A stretch of DNA of 64,000 nucleotides from Heliocidaris tuberculata (Eukaryota > Echinodermata > Echinoidea > Camarodonta > Echinometridae). Shown here piece by piece: positions 24,001-35,200 of this stretch (the stretch's first letter is position 1; every line of letters starts with the position of its first letter). The DNA lies in NCBI GenBank assembly GCA_025618425.1, contig CM046833.1, positions 34,098,247 through 34,162,246 of the forward strand, given 5' to 3'. The notes below the pieces were generated by a model, which did not search any database, was not told where the DNA came from, and worked only from the letters and a program-made list of their open reading frames with translations. A program made the translations under genes and the position numbers.

Positions 24001-27000
24001 AGCTCTACGCTTGTACCTTCAAAAAACCTCGGAATTTGATTATTGTTCTCTATAACCTAAATCGTTCAAATTGAATTATACTTATTTTTGAATCATGCTT
24101 TTGATTTTCTTCACATCAAGGATTTATATGTACATTTATGCGTAACAAGCTTGTATCTTACATAATAAATCTCGTGTGGTTTCAGTTCTACCTTCTCTTA
24201 CACTTTTAATCGGAATTTATATTCATACGACTTAATTCCAACAGAATTGATTTTGAAGCTTTAAAAGATCATTTTCATGTTAAGCAAGGAGCAGGGAGTG
24301 CGCCCTCGTCCAGTACCCTTGGTCGCTACCCACGTTTCCTCCCAAAACAAATATACTGGGGGTTTTTCGTGGCCTCCGTAAACTAGTGTCCAACACTAGC
24401 TAGGTGCTGGGCGCCTTGCCCCCCCCCCCCCCCCCCCCCCCATTCCTCATTCTCATTTTTTCTATTTTGCTATTGTCTTCAATCTTACAAATAGCAAGAA
24501 TACCACTGAAATTATTGCTATCCAATTGCTATTTACTTACTACTTTGCTATGTTACATGCTTTTTCATTGTTATCGTTCGAAATGGAAGACGAATTGTAA
24601 GAAGTATACACTGATTAAAGAGAGCCAGTACCAGGAGCCAGTACTGCTCCGTTTCAATTTGTTCACTATTTCTTGTTGGTCATATTTGTCTTTTTTGTTG
24701 TATAAGGTAGATATAGAATATAAATTAACTTTCTAACAGAACGTAAGTGGAGGAAGAAAGTATGGTTTTAGTTAGGCATATACTCGCACACATGGAGCTA
24801 TGTAACAATCTACAATTGTTCAACCTAACATATATTTCCAATGCCAATGGTTCCTCAAGATCAATTGCATATGCATGTATCATATATGCCATATATGGTG
24901 TATGCGGATTTATGAATGCTTACAAACAAATATAGATATAAGCACACACATTCAACATTATTCATTTATTTTCCTGTCATGATTGACTGCAGGATAGACT
25001 ACTGGGCTCACAAGTATTGGAAACGAATTGGCATTGTTCATGAACACGCATATCCAATACTCGCCAGTATGCCTTCATTCTAAGGTGATTTCACCAGTTC
25101 AACCAATTTCATGTGTTCAAGGTCAAGGTCAAGTTCAAGTTCAAGATTTTCTTTAATAGTAGGTTGTAATGTATATATATATTTTAATAAAGAAAAGGTT
25201 GAGTTCTGGTGAAGGTAAAAATAGTTTATGAACTTTCTCATTCTTTTCATGCCCAAGTGGAATGATAACAGCGACCTCTCAAAATACCCTAAAATTATTT
25301 GTATATGACTAAAAAGCAAAAACTTTTGGCCAAATTTTAATGCAACACTTGTATGTAGTCCCATAGGTCCATATTTTTTTTTTTGTCCCAAAGTCTTTTT
25401 TCACAAATTGTGATTTTCAGCGTGACGTAAACAATTGGTTATCAATTTGATGCTTCCACACTCTTACAATGCATGACTGTTTTTGTATACTACATATCAA
25501 CCTTTCACTGTAACTTCTAGACAATTTTCCTCAATACAATCAAATTATGAGAACCGGAATTCTATTCCAACATGATTATCTAATATACATTTACACATTT
25601 ATACAAGAATGTTGATTAATATCCCAGATGGAGAGCGCCGGGGTGGGGGGTTGGTGGGGTGGGGTGTAGGGGGTAAGTATTTAAACAAATTAATTGGAAG
25701 GGTTATCGTCGACTCGGAATGATTAATTATTTTTGTGCGAGGGATAGGGTTGGGGTAGGGGTGGGGAAACTGCTTCATGTTCCCTCAAACCGACGTTCCT
25801 GCAGAATGTTTTATATTCTGCCCGTACCTTGAATTTTGTGGCATTTAATTAACATGCACCATACCATACTCGGGTAGATTTATAAACAAGCTTGAATTAG
25901 GAAATTATTGGAAATATTGAGAAGGGATGGTGAAAGGGGTAGGTATACTCTTATTTCGAATTATGTAGTTTGACATTCACCCGATTTGTATAGCTATAGG
26001 TTAATGAATGTGAAGAATCTTTCATCTTACTCTATATCATTTATATGATTTAATTCAAATTCTAAATCATGATTTCATTCTGGTCAAAACTTTCCAGGGA
26101 ATGCTTGCGGGGTATGATGCTCTGCAGAAGAAACACGGCAAGGTGTACGGGTAAGCTTGTTATGTGTTTTAGGGTCTGCATATTATGCAATGTTTACCTC
26201 TCGGAAGGGTCTCATGTAGGTTTGAGCTCACATCCCTTGTAATAATGATACAAATGATGAATAAACTGAAATAATACATTGAGAATCCATTCACAAAATG
26301 TTGGCATAATTTGTTTACATGTTTAATTGGTTTAGACCCCTTAGAATAGGAAAAAGATCATACTTGGATTTCTTGGAATTATGTATTTCTCCCCACTTTG
26401 TACTTAATGAATCATGAACTTGGTGACGTGGCTCTTAAGCACTTATAATAATAGTGGCGATGATGCAGTGGTGAGGGTGGTGGTGGTGGCAGTAATGATA
26501 ATGATAATGCTAATGATGAGGATGTAATGAATGTTGCTGTGATAATGATGATGATAGTGACAATGATTCTGGTAATCAAGGCAATGATGATGATGATGAC
26601 TATGATGTTGATGATGCAAATAGTAATGATAATGATGATAATGACCACAATAATGGCAACAATAATGGTGCAATGAGGATGAAAAATACGATCATGATAA
26701 TTGAAATAACGACGGTGATGATGATGCAAATGATGACGAGGATGCCATTTAATTGATAATAGTAGTTGTGAACTTGAACGCCTCTTAAATCGTTTTGTTC
26801 ACACAGAATGTATAACTTCCGGGATCCTGTACTTGTAGTTGGGGACCCTGATATGCTGAGATACATCCTAGTTAAAAGCTTCACCAACTTTCATAACAGA
26901 CCTGTAAGTCTCTCTTTTGACTGGTGTTATGCTTAATAAATGCAGCTATAGTAATATTTCTGAGACGTATCCAAAGTCCAACCTGAGGATATGAGGAAGA

Positions 27001-29261
27001 TTCTATTGGCATTAGCTAGCATTTCATAATCAACAGACCAAAAAGAGTTAAGACATAATGGTTTTGGCAACAAAACTTGTACTTTAATGAATACTAGTAA
27101 TCTATCTGTGAAAAAAGGAATCCAGGCTGTTGTAAAACACAAAGAGGGCAAAGTTCTGAAAGATAACACAATTAAAGTGCTATATTTTGTTAAGTAGCGA
27201 CCAAATTAGTTTTAGGGGGAGGGGGAGGGGGCGGGGGAGTTGAAGTTTTGTGTCATAAGTCCACCACCACTATCTTCCACTATGAAACTGCCTAGTTTCT
27301 CTTTATTTCCAGAGATTTATTAACATGAATGAGGATATGCTACATGGCCTTAGTGCTTTGGAAGGGAAGCGATGGCAAGAAGTTAGAAACGTCTTCAGCC
27401 CAACATTTAGCGCTGCCAAGATGAAACAAGTACGTCACGTGCTACTATTGCTAGAGTCATTTGCTATCTATGTATGAACAATGTTCATAGTGTAGAAACA
27501 GGATATATGCCCAGTACATAATGATAGTGGTATGAAAATGAAAGTGATAACCCCTCCCGCTACCATTACAAAAAACAAAACAGAAATGATTGTGAAATCA
27601 CTGCCTCGATGATGGTTTTATCAATATGATATTGATACCGTGTACGAAAAACGAGTTATATTGGTACGCTTTGAAAAACAAAAATTGTAGTAATATCACT
27701 CTACTGATGACAGTTCAAATAAGTTAAATTGCATTCAGTAATAGTTTTATTAAGATAATCCCTTTCCACCATAGGCAGAATCACGCGCTGTGTCAAATAT
27801 TTATTTCACAACAACAAAGATCATACAAATATTTATGAGTTGCAATGAAAAACTACCTAATTAATTGCATTTACATAGTACCATAAGTTACATCACTTTT
27901 GAACATATGCATGTGCATTATTTGTATTTAAGATTCCCTGCATAATTTAATATTGATTGGGAGTGGTATAAAATGCGTTTAGAAGCAATGCATATGAATA
28001 TTTTGAATCACGACACAGCACAAGCTTCTCCCGTTAGCTCTGTTATTACCAAGGTATAGAGATCGATGGTTATTACATCGCATCCTCCTTTTACTCAAAT
28101 TTGACACAGATGGCGCCCTTGGTGAATGCGAGCGCGGATCATCTTGTGACCCATGTTGGTAAAATGCAAAAGAAGAAAGGATACATCGAATGTAAAGAGT
28201 AAGTAATTATTTTTATGATTAGATACGTAACACTTTGTAAAATTGAATTCCTTGAAAAATGCTTCGTGATTAATTATTTGTTGACACTCAATTAGACATT
28301 TTGCAATGAAAAAGAATGAAATAAGAGCAGTAGCTGTCAAGGTAGGCCCATATTGTAAAATATTATTTTGTTTAGGTTTGATCCCATAAACCCCTATAAA
28401 ATCTTTTTCTCCCACCATGATAGATTGAAGTATGATTTGTCTATTCTAAACGGAATGTAATGAGAAATCATTTTGCAAATAATTTGCCTTTATACATGTT
28501 TAATATATATATATATGGTCACTTTCATTTTTTAAAGGTTAAAGTAAAATTGTATTAAGCTTGCTGTAATATAAGTTGCACTATTTTGTATTTTGTACAA
28601 TTATTGTATTCGATTTGTGTTTGCTGAGAGAAAAATAAAAGAGTATTACAAAATAACAACAACAAACATGACAAGGTTGCATTTGAAAAAGCAACAAATT
28701 AGAGCTTAACTTATATTACTATTGCTTTGCTATTTCTTGTGAAAGATTTTTTTTATTATTTTTTTTTTAAAGACAAGTCTTTCATTCGGATGTGCAAGCC
28801 ATCATTCTTGTCTGTCTATGAAACAATCATTCTCTCTTTTTAAATCCTATATCACATGCTTCACTCAGAATTGAAAGATCATGCGCATTCTGCTTTGAAT
28901 TATAAATAGCCAAGGCTTCCATAACACTGTTCTCTTTACCCTTTCTTGTTTCTTGTTTTCTCTCAGGCTCTTTGGCGCTTTCGTTATTGATACTATCGGG
29001 AGCTGCGCATTCGGCCTCGACATCGATTCTCAGTCAGATCCAAATAACCCGTTTGTTTCCAATGTCAAGCGCGGATTCCAGTTTGAATTCGGTCTACTTT
29101 TTTTTATTAGTAGTAAGTGCCTTTTTATCCATCAGTGTAATTCACGAGAAACTCAATACCAATCCAATAACAATTCAATGCAAATTAAATGAAATTCTGC
29201 ATTTGTCCACGAAAAATGACACATTAACTTAACACTTTAATGTTCCAATCAAAATGAAACT

Positions 29262-29296
<35 letters not shown>

Positions 29297-32200
29297 CTTC
29301 AAGTTTCTTTTCTTGGATAGCGCTATACATGTACATGTTTCCACGCAATCTGGAAAAACCATACGATCTAGTTACATTCTGCATGTCCGGTGCATAAGAC
29401 TAGGCGTCCACTAGGGCGCGGACAAGACGCGGAATGCAAGATTAGTCATTCCGCATTCATTCAGCAAGCTCTCCGCATATTCTTGAAAGGCTCCGCTCAC
29501 TGTCTTCACCATTCCTGAACACTTCCCAGCGTTTCCGCACCTTCAGGAGAGAGCAAAATTTCCGCGTCCAAATTTTGGTCTCGACCAAAATTTGGACGCG
29601 GAAATGAACTTCCTGACACCTTCGGCAACTTGTCCGCATTGTCGTCCGGACATCGTCAGGACATCCTGCCTTTCTTTAACACTTCCGCATTCTCCGGAAA
29701 CGCTCCTGAAAGCTTCCGCGGTGCCGGAAGCTTCGCGAAGGCAAGCGGAAGCCACGCAGAATGTTTCAGGATTGTCCTTGTCCGTAATTTTACCACTCCT
29801 GGTGTGATCCTAGATGTGTCCGCACTGTCCTGCCACGATCAGCATTTTCCGCGGCATTTCGGGACATTCCTGAATGATTCCTAGGACGCTCCTAGGACTG
29901 ACTGCAGTCAATGTGTTGACATTCTTAATAATGTCTCAGGAAACAATATTTTGCATAATTTTTCCGCGTCTGACGCGGAACGAATGCCGAAATGACAAAA
30001 TTTGCTTCCGCAACCCTTCCTAATGTTGTCGGCGCTCTAGTGGACGCCAGCCCTTACTGAGACCATGAAGGTGTCTGTAATATGGGGAGAAGGTGATAAT
30101 GTGTTTTACATCTTTTACTTGCGTTCTCCTCAAGGTATACCATCGCAGGTTGAATCATGCGCAATATGTGACTGTACGTAGATGAAATCAAGTCATATCA
30201 AATCAAAATTTGTTTTCCCTTTTTACCTTCATCTCCCTTCAGGTTTATTTCCTCCTAGAATCCACGCCTGTATCTAGTGCTTGACCAAATCAAATCAAAT
30301 AATCAAACCAAATCAAAATAATCAAATAAAATGAAATCACATCAATCAATCATATCTAATCAAATCAAATCAAATCATACCATATCAATCAATCAAATCT
30401 AGCCAAATCAAATCAAATCAAATCAAATCAAATATAATCAAATCAAACCATACCATATCAGTCAATCAAAGATAATCAAATCAAATCAAATCAAGCAACC
30501 AATCAAATCAAATCAATTCAACGAACCAATCAAATCGAAAAAATCAAATCAAATCAAATCAAATCAACCAACCAATCAAATCGAAACAAATCAAATCAAG
30601 TCAAATTAAGTCATATAAAATCACATCGAATCAAATTAAATTTGTTTTCCCGTTTTAATCCATTCCCCTCAAGGTTTATTTCCTCTTGTGGAAAGAATCC
30701 TAACCAGGTTGGATGCCTGTTTGTGGATCAAATCAAGTTATAGCAAACCAAATGCAATCAAATCAAACTCTGTTTTTCTTTCTTTCTTTTTTTTAACGTG
30801 CATTCCCCACCAGGTTTATTTCCTCTTGTGGGTAGAATCCTGACAAGGATGGGATTATGTACGTTCGTTCCGGTGGACGTGATGGAGTTCTTCAAAAATG
30901 TGACTCTCAAGGCTGTAGAACTAAGGAAGAACATCTCACCAGGTTCCAGTAGCAAGGTTAGTCAGTATCTAAACATACAGAAGTGGAAATCCACTCTATG
31001 ATGAGTCATATTAGGGATCGCTTCATTTTCAGGTGGAAATCCACGCTCAAAATGGGAATCCACTCTCAAATGACTAATACAAATACACAACTTTGCAGTA
31101 GATTCCACTATAATTTGTAGTGAATTCCATTATTTTAAGCGTGGAATTCCACTCCAAAATGAAGTGGTCACTAATATGACTATTAACATGACTAAAACCA
31201 AAAAGTGGATTTCCTCTTTTGTATGTTCAGAGAGTAGGTAAGAAAATGTGACACAGGAAATGCTGATTCAAAGTAACTCTTATGTATTATTCTGCAAGTT
31301 GGCGTAGAGCAAATAGTGAACGATACTGCACTTCTAAATTTTGAAACTTGGCATTAATATGCATCACACAATTTATATATAGTGGCATTAAACATTGAAT
31401 TGACATATTATTATTGATTTTTTAAAAAAATGAAGTGTAAGAGGGGGAGAGAGCGATTCCATGATTCATCTCTGAATTACATTACAAAGTAACAGTGATC
31501 TAACTTAAGATTATTTTGGTTTATGTGCAGCGGGTTGACTTCCTACAGCTTTTGATTGATGCTCAGAAGGACACAGCGACATCCACCGAAAAAGAAGCCG
31601 AATATGAAGACGATATCCATGCAAAAAGTGGTCACCATGACGACATCCAGAACCACGCAAAGTCATCGACCAAGAACGTGCAACTGACTAATGATGAATT
31701 GTGTGCCCAGGTGATTGAAGTTTCCCAATAATACAGCTATTACTTCGTATAAAGATCACGATCTTGTTTCTTTTTAACAGTCTCTCTCTAGCTGACCTAG
31801 GGTTTTAAGGACCCATAGCAGTGGGCTCTCATGGGGAATTTGACACAGTGTTTACCTAATAACAGGTGTTGCAGTCACCCCGTGGACTTCGGTTTTATGA
31901 CCAACATACCTTATGTAATGCTCTGCATTTTCCACCCATCACCCCATATGGCAAAGCCATTATCTTACATTTCCCTCAACATGCTCAAGCGGAGACCAGG
32001 GGTATTTCTTGACTGGACAGCTGGTTTGCTGTGTGTACACCTGTACATTTCCAGTGCCTTGAACCAAATCTGGTGTCAGCAAATTATTACTTACTGCACA
32101 TGGAAACTGCCTACCATATGACCGGACATTTTATTTTCCTGTCACATTTGCTCTAGGCTTTATTTCTTCAATTCTGTAGATTGGCATTAGGGTTGCATTT

Positions 32201-35200
32201 GGGTTTCATGTTAGGTTGAGGGTTAAGGTTTGAGTTAGGTATAAGTTTGGTCCATGATTGAAGACAGGGAAACGGTTGTGAAGGATATTGACCGCTGAGG
32301 AATTGTCACATCAACATGTCATGCTTCGCATTTCGTTCAACAAGACAAGCATTGCAAAAAGGTTACGATTGACTCCTTAACATGCATAAGTGTTCCCGCC
32401 TCTTTACAGGCAGTGTCGTTCTTTATAGCCGGATACGAGACGACCACCACTCTGTTAGGATTTATCTTCTACGCCTTGGCCATGAATCCCGAAGTCCAGG
32501 AGAAGCTCATTCTTGAGGTTGACAAGTTGGCGCCCTCTCGCGACTCTGTAGGGTACACCTCTATCGCCTCCCTGTCTTACCTGGATCAGGTGGTCTGCGA
32601 GACCCTGCGAATGTTTCCACCTGCTGTTATGTGAGTTTATGACGTGAAACCAAGTCCATTCATGGAAAAAGTACTAACATTTCTTAGAGAATAAGACTGG
32701 CATTCCAAAAATTGAACCAGAAATATCCTCTAAAATATTGTTTTTAATATGCAAAACTTCTGAATCAATTGTCTACAAACGGCATCTTTTTGAGTTCAAT
32801 TCTTCTTTTATCCGGTTGTCATCGTTATACTGGGTAAGCCTTTGGAGAATTAGAAAGATAAACCTAAAATTAAACTACTTGATCAGTGTTCTTTTCATCA
32901 GATCATAATTTTTATCAAGAAGCATGCATTCAAAACTATTCTCATAATGTTATTGTCATTGTAATTGTCCTTGAAACCGATATAATAATTGTTGATGATA
33001 TAACTAAAAAAAAAAAACCTGGATTCTATTCCATTATTGGAATTTCATTATCACTTTGACACTTAACAGTACCAACAGGATTTGCAACGAAACGTTTGAA
33101 TTCAACGGCCTTGTGGTGGAAAAGGGGGTCCACGTTATCATCCCAGTCAGATCCATCCATTTTAACCCAGAGTACTGGCCAGAACCAGAGAAGTTCGAGC
33201 CTAACAGGTATGACGTTTTAGTTCAACTTTCAAGTTTATTTATTTGTCTTTCTTCCAACAATAATATCAGCTACAACGTAGCCGTAACACCTTCTTCCCA
33301 CAGTACAAACAATAACAACATTTACAGTAACACTTACAGGTATAACGCACTAATAGAGAGAATGAGGGCATAATATGAGTACATGTGTATACAAAGGGCA
33401 ACAATATTTTGAAGAAATACAGACAAACGAGGAGACCTTAGTAAGGCATAGCTTGTGAGATAAGGTCCCTCAGGAATTGATAAAAATATATTAAAATGTG
33501 TAAACAATAGATGTACGAGTAGAGTATGAGGTTGAAAAAAGTAGAAAATGGGGTGACAATGGGGCCAAGGGAGAATTTCTTTTTTTTCATCACAAGATGA
33601 GGATAGGAGTGAAAAGACAGAAAGAAAATATGTAGGGGATGACATTGGCAGAGAAGTAGAAAGAGAGGGAAGAGGAAGGGAAGAGAAAGGGTTACGTGAA
33701 AGACGAAAGCAAACATCTTCACAAGACAAGAACGTGACAAGGAGACAGCTGACTATCGTGAAAAAATAAATAAAATAGAAAGTCTGTCATGCAGTTTTAT
33801 GCATTTGTAATGTATCATGCAGTACTATCAGTCAATGATATCAACATGATTTATAGACACAATGAATCAACACAATAGTTCCTCATAAGATGAAACTTAA
33901 GACTATGTTTAAAAGCAGATTTTAAATACTCAAAGTATGTTTGATGCTTTATACATCAAGTGAGTTCCAAAACCTGTGTCCGTACACATACTAGGGTATT
34001 AAGAGTAAATCATGTCCCTACACGTGGTAAGTTTAATCCTACACTCTTAAAAAAGTTGGGCAAAAAAATGCCCAATTTTTAACCAACACTGGGCAACATA
34101 CTGTCCACACAACTTTTGGTTAAAATTTGCCCAACTGATGTTGGGCAATCCATTTACTATGTTGTTGGGCAAATTAAATTGCCCATCAGTTGGTGACCCA
34201 TTAGATTTTACCCAACTCTACAATTGCCCAACTGTTGGTTATATTCTCAGTTGGGTAATTATTGCCCAACCAATCTTACCCAATAGGATTGCCCAACCCT
34301 CTATTTGTTCAGCTGTTTGGTAACAAATATCATGTGGTTGAGGAAATTCAGCTGCCCAATTTATTGTTTCCTTTTTCCTCTAACCTAGGTAAAAAAAATT
34401 GAAATCTGCTTGTTACGTCCTTCTGGGTCTTAACCTAATCAATAATAACCTATCCTATTTTAAGCTGTCCTATCCTATGTCTTAACCTATCCTATCCTAG
34501 TCCTATCCTATCCAGTTAGTGCAAACTAGTGCAAGCTCTTATATACCCCTTATATTTTTTTATGCATTCGGTGACAGTTAGTAAATCGGGCCACCCCAAA
34601 CCATACGCTACTAAAAATTCATGAATATTCATGTAAGTGTTTTCCCCAATATTGGGTAAAAATATTTACCACAAGTTGGGCAAAAGCGAATTTCTAACCA
34701 ACCATCAGTTACCCAACAAAATTTACCCAACTGGCAAAGGAAATGTGACAAAATTACACAACTACAGGGCAACAAGTACCCAACCCATAATTACCAAATA
34801 CTGTTGGTAAAAATATGCCCAATATTTAGGTAAAAAGTATTGACCAATATTGGTTACACCACTCGAGTGTCCAGTTGGTTAATAATAGCCCAGAATTGGG
34901 AATATTTTTAACCAACCAGCAGTTACCCAACTAAATTTACCCAACATTTTAAGAGTGTAAGGCTTGTCTTGTGGCATATCCATGAATTTCATAATTTTTC
35001 TTCAAAAGTTTGGCTAGTGTTAGTGGAAGGTCACCTGCATTAAAATCATACATTAGATACCCCATTTGCATGAAATAGATATCTTCCACTTTCATTTATT
35101 TTTTTTTTTTTGGTTATTAAGTGCATTAGAGAGAAGGCCTCAATCAAGCTTTTAAAAAAAATCATCAAAAGGATAATTTACATCAGATTGTAAGAAATTT

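Larger units (their letters stand above)
7769..24761 (+). mobile_element. Ngaro/DIRS-like tyrosine-recombinase retroelement with split direct repeats, carrying nested insertions
   Basis: The repeat layout is A1 (7769-7899), B1-A2 (22579-22836) and B2 (24632-24761). A1 and A2 appear identical over 131 bp; B1 and B2 differ by a few bases. B1 and A2 abut and share a GT, and the element begins and ends with GT. Such split direct repeats are typical of tyrosine-recombinase retrotransposons (PAT, Ngaro). In order it carries gag, RT/RNase H and, between A2 and B2, a tyrosine recombinase. About 11.7 kb between the RT stop and B1 is filled with other repeats, making the total 17 kb instead of the usual several kb. 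Two incomplete copies side by side is the main alternative reading. Confidence 0.8.

Noticed and set aside
29457..29884. Overlapping frames on both strands
   Set aside because: GC-rich inverted-repeat element with few stops; no similarity or splice logic.
34138..34323. 61-codon frame
   Set aside because: Inside the TTGGGCAA MITE; product of the repeated motif.
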